Source: Sclerodactyla briareus (Eukaryota; Echinodermata; Holothuroidea; Dendrochirotida; Sclerodactylidae). Taken from it: a stretch of 64,000 nucleotides of DNA. Shown here piece by piece: positions 35,093-47,159 of the stretch (positions are counted from its first letter, which is position 1; every line of letters starts with the position of its first letter). The DNA is taken from assembly GCA_026419785.1 (NCBI GenBank), contig JAODTK010005798.1, positions 186,001-250,000 of the forward strand. Reading direction: 5' to 3'. Both the position numbers and the translations under genes were made by a program. The notes beneath the pieces are model-generated. The model had not been told where the DNA came from, made no database searches, and saw nothing but the letters and a program-made list of their open reading frames with translations.

Positions 35093-35495
35093 GGAGGCGG
35101 TTTAGCTCAGTCGATAGAGGAGCTCAGACTGCGAACCCATTGATTGCGATTCGGAGCGTCATCGGAAGCCCCGAGGACTTTCGCGCAGTGCTGTTGACAA
35201 GGCATGTCTCCTGAAATTTCCACGCCACCCCCCGTTTTAAGTGGGTACCATGTAGGTGATTTGTGAAAGTATCGAGGCGCCGTAATGTGGCGTGTTGCTG
35301 ATATTGGTAATATCCCCCCGGGACACGATAAGTGACGTACTAAAATGTGCGTCGGGAGAGAACAAGCGAGCAGTACGTGCTTATATACGGGTTTGACAGT
35401 CCACCAGTCAGGGTAATATCAGGGTAATATCCGTAAAGCGATTTTGAGCTGTCTTCGCCTGGAGAAGCGTTATAGAACACGAATATTTTTAATTA
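35093..35495 (+). mobile_element. tRNA-derived SINE, copy 2
   Basis: The 5' end looks like a tRNA gene: GGCGGTTTAGCTCAGTCGAT holds an A-box (TAGCTCAGTCG, 35103-35113), and GATTGCGATTCGGAGC (35142-35157) is a degraded B-box. Anticodon and acceptor stems do not form a clean cloverleaf, so it is not a functional tRNA. The body aligns with copy 1 (GGCATGTCTCCTGAAATT, GTGGGTACCATGT.GGTGA, GGGACACGATAAGTGACGTAC, GTGCGTCGGGAGAG). The 3' end is AAGCGATTTTGAGC.GTCTTC..GGAGAAGCGTTATAGAACACGAATATT. Confidence 0.85.
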
Positions 35496-35514
35496 ATTTC
35501 TATTTCTTATTTTA

Positions 35515-35516
35515 TC

Positions 35517-35554
<38 letters not shown>

Positions 35555-35580
35555 CATTATTAGTAATTATTATTATTTAT
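35515..35580. repeat. (ATT)n tract at the SINE tail
   Basis: TTATTATTATTATTATTATT with few interruptions follows the SINE by about 20 bases, as in copy 1. Confidence 0.92.
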
Positions 35581-35599
35581 AAGACAGTGCCTCAGACTG

Positions 35600-37370
35600 A
35601 AACTGGATGTATCACTCCAGATGCGACTATTATAATGATCAAGTCACCGTCTTGCGTACGTTTTTCCCGACTACAGCATACCCCCTGGTGCTGCCTAATG
35701 AAATAGAAAAGCCGCACCGAGCTCTTGCATACAAACCTAAACGTGCGAGCACCGTATTCCATTCGCAGTCAATTTCGAACCACTCATGGATTATTTTATC
35801 CCTACCCACAAGCGAGATTTTGCGACGCTCCTCGAGGACGGTGGGCTCAAAATTCTGTTCGACGAACCACCACTCCTGGCGCAAGCGCGCGGCAGCCCCC
35901 GAACTGAGATACACTGTCATCCAAGAACCGAGCTACACATTGTCATGGCGGTAGCCACATAAAAGTGTTGATACGAGGCGGCCCATTTTGTAAACAGAGA
36001 CTTTCGCCTCTTCCCAATGTCGATTCTCTTCAGAAACCCTACCGCTCATATACGCGACTAGTGCGCTGTGTATCCATTGCATTGGCGATATCTTTTGAAG
36101 GAAACTATTATGAGCGACATTTAGTACGAGGTTCCGAGAACATTTAACATCACATCCGCACTGTCCGCGACAATGAGCCGACAGTGCCGAGTGTCCCTTG
36201 TCGCAAGGCCAACATTACCCTCCCGTTCACTCAACCTACCTGATCTCAACTGCCATAACCATAACCCTCCGGTGTATCCCTCTTGAAGAAATGTGGCATT
36301 GACTTAGGAATATGTGTTTATGGGGGCGTTGGCCTCTTTACACAGAGGACATGTTCTCCGGCGTTGGCCGTGTTCGTGTGTGTCTAGAACGAGGTTGCTG
36401 TGACCGGTGGAAGCTCTCATGACAGGCGTAGTAGCCTCTAGTTTCTTTACGAGAGAATCCGAGCCTTCATGGAATTGTCTGGCTCCAAGAGGCTAACGTT
36501 CTGGAACGAAGCTCAGGTCCATATCGCTGTTTCACATTTTGGGAGCCCCGGTCCAGGTTATTACAATAAATTCTCAGATTCCTCTTCCTCCTCCGTGGTG
36601 GATACCTAATCAGGTTAGGTCGAGCAATTATGCTTCCAAACTTCCAATCAGACAGTAGATCAATATATCTCACTATATACTACGAGAAAATGGAATAACA
36701 ATAAGAGGAACTAATAGCACGAAACTGCGTAATGTCCGGTCATATTCCTCGAGTTGTCTACGTATGAGTTGCTGTTAACACTGGGTTGCTGTTAACCGCT
36801 GGGATTACGCCGTAGCTACACTCTACTTCGTTGCACTAAACCCAATAGTGTTACCCTTCCCTTTCTCCTCTAAAAGAGCCAACCCGCCGACGTTTCAAGT
36901 AGTGGTGTTTATTCATTACCGACTTTTCAGAACTGTGGGTTCTGTTTGGCCTTCTATGAAGACCCTTATTAGACTAACATCTCCAAATATTGTTTTAAAT
37001 AGGACTGAAATTATTATATTGACAGATTGGTGAAACATCCATTCCCTTCGAGGAATGTCAATTTAGTTTGCTATTTTCTGAATACTCATGAGATAAAGAA
37101 TAGCACACGAGTTGGAAATAACCAGTGAGTTGTGAAAGACGGGCGAGAATGGAAGTTTCCTCCAGCTGTTCAATGTTTTTGCAGGCAAAATTCTCAGCCG
37201 GTGGGAACGGTAAGAAAAATATTTTGTTTCGTTAATAACTAACTAATACTAAATGAACGCGTTTTCCGTTGTTTGGATCTTCTTTGATCATCAGGCTAAA
37301 AGATTGATCATTTTCTACTAACTTGCTTAGCTTTCTAACGTTAGGCCCACTATATACACAAGGTGCGTGA
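35600..37370. other. Unassigned DNA with frames open on both strands at 35607-35954
   Basis: 35607-35954 (plus, 115 codons) and 35639-35920 (minus, 93 codons; includes GAAARLRQEWWFVEQNFEP and DKIIHEWFEIDCEWNTVL) are both open in CG-richer DNA. The minus frame looks more protein-like and is preceded by TGTATCTCAG, a possible acceptor, but no family is recognised and no donor was found. The rest holds nothing that I can name. Confidence 0.3.
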
Positions 37371-37374
37371 CATC

Positions 37375-37690
37375 TATGATAATAAATAATAATAGTACAC
37401 ATTTGATATAGCGCCAATGTCAGAAAACATCTAGGCGCTGAACCAGCAGATTAACCCTAAAATCCTAGAAAAGACCTACAAACAAAAGATAAGAATAGCA
37501 GCAAGTGAGATAAGGGAGATATTGACTGTAATTGGTGAGTAATTCTGACAGGTATTTCGGAGCAAGTCATTTAGTGATTTATATCCGGATAGGTGAGCCT
37601 CATTAACTTGAATACAATACGATCTCTCTCTGGTAACCACTGAAGCTCCACTTCGGCTCAACTATGGACGCTAGGGTCAGTGAGGCAGTA
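37375..37690 (-). mobile_element. Possible 3' end of a non-LTR element, minus strand
   Basis: Read on the minus strand the stretch ends with GGCGCTATATCAAATGTGTA followed by (TTA/ATT)n-like TATTATTATTTATTATC. This is the same layout as the LINE 3' end at 11122-11170 (GATATAGCGCTCTATAAAAA plus TTA repeats). No reverse transcriptase block is left, so the assignment rests on the tail only; a SINE is equally possible. Confidence 0.4.
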
Positions 37691-37699
37691 CTCGTGAAG

Positions 37700-39060
37700 A
37701 TTGATTGCATACGTCTATGCATATGCATTGGATGCCTGCACGACGTCCACAAGACGTTTCTTGGCGAACCTAATTAGGACGCGTACTGATCGAGGCCATG
37801 TACATATATGTGAGAGCTCCAATGGATCACAGTCACGACGTTTTGAACAGACTGGCTAGGCGCCAAGACGCAAGACCTTTCCCCACAAGTCAGTCTTTTC
37901 CCTGAGCTTCTTCAAGTTATAAACTTATAGGGAGTAGAGCATAGCGACCCATGAAAACTGGTTAATATTCTCTACCTCAAACCAAAACAACTGGACCAGA
38001 GAAGGCAAATACGGTTTTTTAACCCCGCCCCCCGGAATCACCAACTCGGGATCAAGTAGAAATTACTGGTGGAAAATGCTTTGAAGTTCACCACTACGTA
38101 CTTGCACCCACAAGGACACGCTATTTGTTTACAAATGGCATCAGAACAAATACTATTTAACTAGAATGAACGATAGACTATTGCGGCCAGACCAAACAAT
38201 GCTTCCCACACTATACCAAACCCAAAGCAAACCAGACAAAATAAATAGCATATCCATACTGAATAATTCACGAGGCTGGACCGTAACCCATTTTCATCAT
38301 ATCTAACACTTGCAAAATGGGTATGGTTACGCTTACATTGTGCTACCTATGGCAGACAGTCTTCTATAGTTTTTAAGTTATACATACCTTAGCGATACTC
38401 TGCACCCCCCCATACTCAATTCACATCCGCGATCTGTGGAACACAAAATATGCGGTCTTCAACTTTAAACAAAAATGTGTCATGTGTGACATCTCAAAAT
38501 AAATTCCCCTTAGTAATAAAACTGAAGTACGGCCAACAACCTGGTTCGAACCGACTCTATATGTTTCTGCAGTCACGAAACTTTCCATGGGAAAGTGAAA
38601 CATATTTCACACTACTTTAGGCATCTGGTCTCGGTGACTATAGACTGTGGATGCGCGCAAAGTTCGTTGCATGGTGTTGATCATATTAATCTGAAGGAAT
38701 ACCGGAAATTAACAAGGTGCCGCAAACAATACATGTATTTGTTGCATATCAACTTCTGGATGCCCAGATGGATCGATTTATCTATCCATGATCTAAGTTC
38801 CCACCCGACAACACAACCACCCACCCCCAACTAACACACTCGTCATCTATTGTTACAAAATTGCCCCCAAATGAGTGTCAGGCAACTTTAGGTCAACGAC
38901 CATCTCCAGGGAGTAGTTTCAGCTATGAATTCGTTGAGTTGGTGTAATAATAAACCGAAACACATCTCGCATAAAACGGATTGGGTGATACTGATAGTTG
39001 GTAGTACTATCAACGACAGTAATGTTCCTTATAACTAAAAAAGTGGTTCGACCAATGGGA
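37700..39060. other. Unassigned DNA
   Basis: No open frame above 80 codons and no repeat partner noticed. Confidence 0.4.
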
Positions 39061-39300
39061 AATTGCGTCGCTCAGTATTTTCATTGCGAAGGTGATGATG
39101 AGTGATTTGAGGTCAAAGGTATCGGAGGGTCGGTTTGGGGAAATATAATATATATTTTGCACAATTGGTTTACATTGCTCATGATTGTTGACTTATGTGG
39201 TGATGGTCCAAGTAATATTGGGGTCGTTCCATGGATTCTGCGATGTTATCCAAAATTTCTTCTACGCTGTACAAGTTGTTCACACTTGCGCAATGGAAAT
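39060..39300 (+). repeat. Likely diverged unit of the R1/R4 repeat families
   Basis: TGATTTGAGGTCAAAGGTAT (about 39104-39123), TTGCTCATGATTGTTGACTTATG and GATGGTCCAAGTAATATTGGGG.CGTTC resemble the R1/R4 unit phrases. The similarity is loose. Confidence 0.35.
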
Positions 39301-39575
39301 CGATAGGTGTTTGTATCTTCCTTCGCAAATGAAACAGAATATAAGAAAACCATATATAGTTTAGCTATGGTTGAATCACTTGTTTAAAACACTCGCTGGG
39401 GATCGTTGCTTAACCTTTTTTTTCTTTTTTTACAATTGCCCCAATGTGCAGTTAAGGCTACGCGGTTGATTCTCCAGTTCAATAGTGCAGGACGGGACGA
39501 AACGAAGACGAAAACGCACAAGGTGAATCGACAACGAAAAACATAACAGGATTACAGATAGCTAGGCACAAGTAC

Positions 39576-39749
39576 CTCTATGAGCAGGGTTAACGTAAAG
39601 ATCCCTCCATAAAAGGCCATCCTTCCGATCCATGATCCAGTGTAGTAACCCCAAGTCGCGTAGGCCAACTACTTCTGAAGGTTTGTTGTCTGCAAGTTTA
39701 TGGGCGAGGAGGATACAGTTGAACCACGACGAGAGGTTATCGATGAGCT
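39576..39749 (-). CDS. Well-formed internal exon of an unrecognised gene (174 nt)
   Basis: On the minus strand the acceptor AACTGTTTCAG precedes a 174-nt block that is open in one frame, with no frameshift, and ends at CATAGAG|GTACTT, a good donor. It enters and leaves in phase 1, so the exon is symmetric. The peptide contains LIDNLSSWFNCILLAHKLAD, NKPSEVVGLRDLGLLHWIMD and RKDGLLWRDLYVNPAHR. It has a hydrophobic stretch (WFNCILLAH) and a Trp-rich amphipathic part, and reads like a conserved globular or membrane-associated protein. I do not recognise the family. Neighbouring exons were not found with confidence; the minus-strand candidate at 44104-44443 could be an upstream exon. Intact coding quality here contrasts with the broken frames elsewhere. 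Confidence 0.6.
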
Positions 39750-39759
39750 CTGAAACAGT

Positions 39760-40615
39760 TATTTGATTATTGTGAAAGTTTTAGTATAAGCAATGGAAGC
39801 GTGTTGGTACATAAAAACATTCACCTAACCCTATAGTGGAAACAAGATTCAATTTGGGAAACAAGAACACAAGGAGAGTGGCAGCTTTGATTAAAGGAAT
39901 AAATGTGTTCTATTCTCACTGGAAAGAGGACGTCTGTGAGAAAACAGCGTTCCATTCGAATGTGAATAATATTCCACAATCAAAATTGCCTTGAAAAACT
40001 AGTAAATCTTCTGCGAAACAATATTCAGTTTAACAATTGAATGACTATCCCCGACATAAAAATATCGGACTGCGGCCGTAGTACCATGAGAGTTTTCCTG
40101 CACCACGGTTTAAAGTACAATAAGCCTATGTACATGTTGATCACATGGCAACGGGACTATCAGTGCATTTTGTGCGGGTTGGGAACTACAGCGCTATGGT
40201 GATCGATTTTGGTGAATGACACAGTAGTTCATTAGTAGGTCTACATCCATTGGACAAGCCTTTGGTTAACAAAACAGGGTCCGAGGAAAGGACAATGAAA
40301 GGATCTGTCTTAAACACAATTTGAACTAGATACATCGAGTGGCGCCGGACGTGTGTATACTGTAGCCGACCTAAGAAACATGAATATACATTAGGTATAT
40401 TTGTTAAGCTCTATGTAATCGTTGATATGTTGATCTTCATCACCCAACGTTGTTCCTGATGTGAATGAGAAATACAACACCCACCTTCGAAAAATGATGT
40501 TCCCATCATCTTCCCATTTGATGTTCTTTAATCAGTCCATTATTACATCCGCATCCTTCCCTTTGCGCTCCCGTATCGAAATTGTTGATCATGATTCAGT
40601 GATGCTTGCTTGAGC
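39760..40615. other. Unassigned DNA
   Basis: It would be intronic if the exon at 39576-39749 is real. No repeat or open frame stands out. Confidence 0.4.
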
Positions 40616-40619
40616 GGTA

Positions 40620-40955
40620 GTGGTGAATAGTGCAATCAAGGATTATCTTAAAATAAACAACCTGTTGAAGTCACTGGGGTGGCCTCCCCACATCGGATTA
40701 CACGAAATCAATGTTAGAGCACGTGCACTGTATTATTTGCGCACAAATGAGGAAAGGACTGCGCACCTCCCACAGATATATACATCAATGAACTACGGTT
40801 ACCCGGAAACGTCACTGGATCAACAGTTTCTGGCAAACGTCTTACAGAGTGCGATAACTATGAAACGATATCAAATCAACATTATGACGGTGGTTCCCTA
40901 TCGAATATGTTGTAAGGAAATTAGCAAACGCGCGCTGTATTTGCTTACACATTAG
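40620..40955 (+). CDS. Hypothetical ORF, 111 codons, unrecognised
   Basis: The frame contains NNLLKSLGWPPHIGLHEI and SLDQQFLANVLQSAITMKRY and ends in TAG. The listed first codon is GTG, so a eukaryotic start would be further in; the only ATGs are late. No domain is recognised. It may be an exon, a mobile element remnant, or chance. Confidence 0.2.
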   Translation: MVNSAIKDYLKINNLLKSLGWPPHIGLHEINVRARALYYLRTNEERTAHLPQIYTSMNYGYPETSLDQQFLANVLQSAITMKRYQINIMTVVPYRICCKEISKRALYLLTH

Positions 40956-40959
40956 GGGA

Positions 40960-41765
40960 ACTAGCGGTCTTACGGCCTATTTTCAAGTATGGATGCACGA
41001 ATTGTTTTCATAAGCCTAAAGGGGCAGTACACAATGGGGACCTGATCAGGATTAATATGAGGACATGAATCCGAATGACCAGCGTTAAGTCGTCCATCTA
41101 CTTAGATGTCACCACTAGACCTGGAATCAGTGGTGCACCAGAAGTGTAGGCGGCCTACCTACAAGGGGGCGGCGCCACAGGGGGGGGGGGGGAAGGCAGG
41201 CGCCGACCCTGCCTCCGACAATCCGGTTTACATAACGGTTCAGCCGAACTACCTAAATAATACTGGAAGAATCCCCTCGCCATCGGGAGGACTAACACGC
41301 TGAAACAGGAAAAGAAAAAAAACACGTTCAAATTGGTGAACTGTCGCCCACTTCAAGTAGGGAGAACTACTCGGTCCTGAACTGTAACATTGGTCACCCA
41401 CCCTTCGATAAATGTGTATAAGAACCTAGGGCGGGTTTCTCTGCCATGTAAGTTCATTGAGGTTCCCTGAACAATGTAGTAGGATATACATGACGCTTCG
41501 CAAAGTCGAATTGTTTTGAATACAGTACAGTCCCTAAAAGATGAATTTAGCATGCTACTAACTCTTTAACGCTTTATACGAGTGATCTGAAACTGTAATA
41601 TGTCAGCCCTAGTGATATCTCGGATGAGTTCGAAAGAGGCATCACTGCATGTCTGGGAGGCAGCCGTATTTGAATCTTGTACGCGAAAGTGTAAGGTAGT
41701 CGGGATTGAATGCAACTTGGGGTCGGGATATAGTTGTCCGAAAAATGTGGAGTCATTCACGTCAT
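40960..41765. other. Unassigned DNA
   Basis: A G-run lies at 41180-41192. Frames here are short and unrecognised. Confidence 0.4.
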
Positions 41766-41767
41766 TC

Positions 41768-42010
41768 GAGGTCAAAACTTGCATAATTTAGTTGCGATTT
41801 CCCAAACTTTGTAGATTGAACGAAAATTGATGGATGGGGGCTAAAATTTGTACTGAAAGTTGAAGCCATTTCAAGGTTATCGTGGGTCAAATTTGCATTA
41901 TTTATGTAGTTTCTTGTAACTTCCATGGATTACCACAAAAATGGATTAGGGTTATCTTGGTTCCTGACCAACAGTGGAGGTCTTTTGGGGTGTTGTTGTG
42001 TTGAGATAAC
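41768..42010 (+). repeat. Two diverged units of about 115 bp
   Basis: GAGGTCAAAACTTGCATAAT.TAG..TGCGATTTCC (from about 41769) and GGGTCAAATTTGCATTATTTATGTAGTTTC (from about 41884) start similar units; a third echo, GTCATAAGTCAAATTTTGTAATAG, is near 43100. AGGTCA/GGGTCA motifs recur as in the other families. Confidence 0.4.
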
Positions 42011-42014
42011 TTCT

Positions 42015-44095
42015 TCTCAATGATTGCCTAAAAACGGGGATATATACGTGAGCACGGCGGTCTACCCGCCCACACATGTCTAGTTTATGTTAGAGTTGGG
42101 GTTAGGGCTAGGGATTATGGTGAGTAAGCTAACCAAATAAATTACTCGAGACAGTGCATCGATTAGTCTGTAAATTCCAGTATGGTATGCATATGAGTTT
42201 CAGAAGTGTGCGACAACTGGGGGCTGATTGGAAGAAGTAGGCCTAACCCTGCGCACTCGCACATCCGCGCGGGTATCCAAATGCGGATTGTCGAGAAGGG
42301 ACTAAAGTGTAGACTCGCTCCCATTGCTTGAGATAGTCGATCACGAAATAGGCCTCCGAAGATGAAACAAGGATTTGTTTAACACTAGATCTAGGATGGC
42401 AGTTGACTCGCCACTGTGCGATAATGGTGTGTCCTTTCGAAGTAGGGTATACCGTATAGACGAGATAAATTGTTCATTCGATACACAAGTATGACTTTGG
42501 AAACGATGAGAGAACCTTCAATTTTACGGACTTGATTCAAATGGCGACAATTTGATACGGTCAATCCAAGATCGAGAGTCGTCCGATTTAAAATTGTGCA
42601 TGAATTGCAAGTAATTCAGGTTATGCCAACCCTTGAAGATAGAACACGCATTCAGTCTCCTGTATACACTCGGTTCGTGAAGGACAAATGGTCATTTAAC
42701 CGATTTGCGGTAAACTAGCACAGGTGAAGAGAAGACATATCAAAACGGCAAACATCCCAACCCAAATTTGGAGGTTCTAGCATGATGTCTGGTGAATTTG
42801 CTACTACTTTGCTCTTGGAGAAAATTTGAGAATCTCAATTAACATTAATGGGGGAAACGGGGCCAAGGCCGCCCATGAACCATACACAGTAAAGATGCCA
42901 TTGCGCCATGGGGTAACGGAAAGCGGGAAAAGAAATTCCACTTAGAAATAGATGGGATGATTCTATGCGATTATGGAAGATTTTGTTGAACAAATTTTAG
43001 GTCTTTATTCGGATCCACTATATATGCTTGGTACAAGATTTTCAAAAGTACATATTTACATTGACGTTTTGTTATAGGGCATCTGCGATTCCTCCCTGAT
43101 GTCATAAGTCAAATTTTGTAATAGTGTTTGGTTATTGAACACTCGATCGGCTGTCGAAGTTTCGGCTATCATAATGTTATACATAGAACGTACAAAAGTT
43201 CAGTCTGTTGACCATGGTAATCAGCAGATCAGGAAATTCACAGGAGCAATTTTAGTTAAACTAGTGGAGTGCCGAACGTTTAGAACCATTCGCTCTGGCA
43301 AAACCATACTCAAGCATTGTAGTGATAAAGTGGAATTTGAATATGGCTGCTAATAGGCTCGCTCTGTTTGGAAAGTGCTGCCGAAGAGTTCACGAGTGGT
43401 GGACCCATATGTACGGTATATAACTTTAGTTGCCACAATCCTTATGGAAATACCGATAATTAATAAAAATCCTATATCACGTTTATTATCGCTATCAATG
43501 CTCCCATAAAGTTGGACTATATTTGTGTTAGGAATACCTCACCCAAACATCATGCTTCGGCTTTATAAAAACAAAATTCGTCCTAATGGCAACATATGGG
43601 GTGCCCTCTCAAACTATACCGTGATTGTTAATTCATTCTAACAGAAGAGCGATCGAAACACGGGGGGGGGGTGGAACGTAGGTCTACGTGCAGGGCTAGT
43701 CACTGCTAGGTACTATACGAATTTTGCTCAGCTCGTTAGACCTAATTGTATCGGAAATGTGGCCTACCTGCCTTTCCACAGATAATATAGTGTGCTTACG
43801 AGTGTGCTGGGACTTACAACGTGATTGTAGCGCAACACTGGAGCGCAGCCGGCCGCGAAATCCGAATCAGAAGAGAGGCCCTTAGCGTTGGCTTCGAACA
43901 TAGGAAACATATATATAAGTGTCTGGGTATTGTACTGGCTCACTGTACCGTATATATTTTATAAGCACGCAACCTTTTAAGCGATTACAACCGCAAAAAA
44001 GTTAGGAACTACCGAGACAATCCAGTGGCCAGTACAACTTCTGCATGGGGAAGTTTGCAATGTCTTTCTTTAATTACAAGATCACCAGGAATGAA
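42015..44095. other. Unassigned DNA
   Basis: A G-run lies at about 43661-43671. The frame at 43135-43353 has no recognised domain. Nothing else could be named. Confidence 0.35.
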
Positions 44096-44103
44096 ACACG
44101 TAC

Positions 44104-44443
44104 TTGGTACTTGGTAGAGAAGGCCAACACTCCTACGAGGAGCAAGACAACCAGGATGGGGTTGGCAGCCCAACAGAAACAAAGTAGTCCCGTCTCCAAG
44201 CCAAGTTTAGATGGTGCCCACAGCGGTCTTGAAACTGTTATATCCTCAAGGATACAATGCTGAATGCAGTGCGTTCCAGTCTCGTACAGTTCTTGCGGAC
44301 GAACGAGTATTTGTAGAAATCTTTGTTTGCCGCATGGTGGGTATGAATTGCGGTGCGTGTGCCGTGAGTGACGCAGGAAAGGTGTAAGAGGGGACTTATG
44401 GGCAGGGACAATTGACTTAAGCTTGCTGTTTAAAAAATACAAC
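44104..44443 (-). CDS. Candidate exon encoding a transmembrane segment, unrecognised
   Basis: The minus-strand frame is open from 44443 and contains LYETGTHCIQHCILEDITVS, LGLETGLLCFCWAANPILVV and LLLVGVLAFSTKYQ, then meets CAA|GTACGTG, a good splice donor (about 44104). The ILVVLLLVGVLAF stretch would make a transmembrane helix or signal anchor. In another frame an ATG in good context (CCCACCATGCGG, about 44337-44326) opens a short peptide with ARTVRDWNALHSALYP; one indel would join it to the membrane frame. The family is not recognised. The plus strand is also open at 44045-44263, so the strand is not certain. Confidence 0.35.
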
Positions 44444-44449
44444 AAAAGT

Positions 44450-45540
44450 CGTCTGTTGTTCTGCGGCGTTCAAAGGGGACTGTTATCTGGATTGGGCGAT
44501 CGCCCGACCTGAAAAAGGTAACTGAGACAGAGTGTCTCGCCGTGATAATCAGAACAAGATGCCAGGAATGCCAGGGTCACCTGGGGACCTCTGATGTTTC
44601 GGGGGTATAGGACAATGGTTTGACCTAAAGAACATTTAATCCATCGCGGAGACCAACGAAATAATCTCTAAATGGATTATCGACTTACACACCCGGAAAT
44701 AGTGGTTTTCGCAGTGAAATAGAGACCAATATTAAGAGGGAAAACAGGAGGAAGATTGACAAACCTGATAACGGTTAAAAAAATAACCGGTCGTTCGAAA
44801 TCAGCTCAGCAGCAAGCTTCGAATACCATCACCAATACAGATTTTCAGTCAAATATCGACCAAAACGAACCGTTCTAAGGCCATTATTAGCCTACATGGG
44901 CCAACAATGTAATGAAGTCGTCGGAATAAACATATCATATAAAATTTTCAGATTGTTCCGCTCAAATACTCTCTGCAAAAAAACCACAAAAGATGTGGGT
45001 TCCAAGTACCTAATTCCTGCCTGGCATGGTGGGTTAGCGATGTAAGTGGCTTTATTTGGGGAAAAACTGGAAGTTTACGCTGTGTTGTGATATCGGTGGA
45101 TGGCGTAATGAACCAACACTCATGTTATTTCTCCCAAACGGGGGCAATCAGTCGCAACAACACTTCTTATTTGATAACGGTGGCCACAAAATGAGTAAAA
45201 GAGTAGAGGGTGGCCGGGGTGCTGGCTGTGTATGCTGGTACAGGTTCTCGTGAACCATTTATCCGTATGATAGGTCTATCAGAATGACACTGTAACCCCG
45301 GCTCGTTATTCCAGAGGGATGTAGTCTTGCCCTCGCGGGCGTAGTGACTCTTGACATCACGGTTATAATATTCTTCAACGAAACATAGTTTGATATAAAC
45401 CTCATGAAGAATTACGGTTAATTGTGTTTACACCATAATTTCAAAATTGGTGTTTGCTATGTTAATACACTTCTGGACAAGAAAACACCGAATACCGAAG
45501 ATTACTGTCAGGCGCATAATACTTGGTAATCTCGTAAATA
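44450..45540. other. Unassigned DNA
   Basis: No repeat partner or recognisable frame was noticed. Confidence 0.4.
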
Positions 45541-45544
45541 AATG

Positions 45545-45990
45545 TCTGTAGGGATAGGGTTGATTCGATTCCGGTCAATTCGAGCGTGCTTCCGCTGTTA
45601 TAGAATGCTTTATTACATTATTACACTGACAACCATAATTCTCCTTACTGATAACTCATGGAGAGTTTTATATTGTAAACAAATATGCAATAGGAAGCTG
45701 CATAAGTTCTTCTGGTATATGAACAGTATGAACCATGCCAAACGTCACTGCGCCGTTTAATTCAGAATAGGTATGCTGGTATAAGAACACTCTTAATTTA
45801 GCGTATATAAGGTCTATATTTGGATGGTTCAGGAATTGAAGGTGAATCGTCATTAAAGGAGCACAGTGAGCAATTACCTTTTTACAATTTCTTCTAGATT
45901 AGAATATTATGCTGCTTGGTCAATGCTGCTGTCATTGAACATTGGTAATGTCAGTTTGCGTTAGGATCACAAGTCGACGGTCATTATTAA
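45545..45990 (+). repeat. Repeat R6, copy 2 (partner at 12940-13330)
   Basis: Same orientation and landmark order as copy 1: TTGATTCGATTCCGGTCAATTC, GTGCTTCCGCTGTTAT, GGAAGCTGCATAAG, CTTAATTTAGCGTATAT, GGATGGTTCAGGAATTGAAGG, GCACAGTGAGC, CTTCTAGATTAGAAT, GCTTGGTCAATG, AAGTCGACGGTCATTATT. This copy is slightly longer in the middle. Confidence 0.7.
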
Positions 45991-45994
45991 TAGT

Positions 45995-46555
45995 GAACTA
46001 TACGAGTCACCGTGATCATTAACTGAATAGCTCTCTGCATGCGTCTGTAGATAAGCTGATTTGTTTATAAGCCAGTTCGGAGTTACAGGTAATGAGATGA
46101 AATGATATTGTGGTCAAAGGTCATAGGGAATGACCGCAGTTCGACGTTGAACGTACAGTGTGCAGAACGATTTTTCGAAACTCCTCTGCCGAAAATTACG
46201 AATCCTGCCATCACAAAACTTTACAGACTTCCCCTAAACTTATCAACCAATAAACATCCGAAAACATGAAAGCCGTAATGATATTGCAATGGAGGGAATC
46301 TGACCGAATCTTGTCTATTCTCCGAACTGTTTTGTGGTGAGCATGCGCACCGTGAACTACGAATGCCTAGTTATTTCATGTAATTTAGTCAGTGTTGTCT
46401 TCGATAGTGGTACATGTCGGTGTGCCCAAGACACTTAGGTCAAATAATTCTAGCCCGAATAAGTCTGACAATAATATTATTGCTGAGTAGCACACAAGAT
46501 AGGCGTTTGCGGTAAGTCAAATGTCATTGAAGTAGCATTACAAGCTATGGAGTAA
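45995..46555. other. Unassigned DNA with an AGGTCA direct repeat
   Basis: TGGTCAAAGGTCA lies at about 46111-46123. No gene is seen. Confidence 0.4.
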
Positions 46556-46559
46556 AAAC

Positions 46560-47130
46560 TGTGGAAATCTACAGAATGATTCTTCTCCTACAGTTATGGT
46601 CCGGTTCCATGATAATTGTCAATGCTATGCGAACCGGGAACACCATATAGCCTGATCGTTTCCAATTCATTATCGTTTCCAATCCGGATATTCTGCTATC
46701 ACACAGTCCGCTTCCCACTGGTTCCAATTATTGACGACGCACTGAGCAATCAACACAGGCTCTCCCTAATTGTTAGCTGTCCGCCTCAGCCGCCAGCGTT
46801 GTTGGATTTCATGACCATTGAGTAATCTCTAGAGAGGAGCCGAGGATCAGGAATCTATTGTCGTAACTCCCATGACATGGACTAGCGTCCATCTGGACTA
46901 GTGCACCTACGAGGTGTTTCAGGATTCAGGTCAAACGCTTTGAAGAGACATAGAAGGTTCAGTTAAAAAATGCAAATATTTGCGAACTGTACTTCTTCTC
47001 TACAGATCAGGTTGGATTACTATGATACCTGGGCCAATGGTACGTGGCTAATGTACCCGATGGGTGCTGAGGATTTCAGGTCAAATGGAACTGAAGGGGA
47101 ATAATACTATTATTTGGAATCTGCGAAATT
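46560..47130 (+). repeat. Diverged units of tandem family R4
   Basis: TTCTTCTCCTACAGTTATGG (46580), TTCTTCTCTACAGATCAGGTTGGATTACTATGATACCTGGGCC (about 46990-47033, in pieces), GGTGTTTCAGGATTCAGGTCAAA (46913) and GGGTGCTGAGGATTTCAGGTCAAATGG (47064) repeat the R4 pattern of 29850-30600. Confidence 0.5.
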
Positions 47131-47159
47131 CGCATAGTTCATGTTGGCTTCCGTGATAC

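Noticed and set aside
35093-35165. Functional tRNA gene
   Set aside because: The A-box is good, but the B-box is degraded, the stems do not pair well and the sequence continues into a repeated body with an ATT tail, so it is a SINE head.
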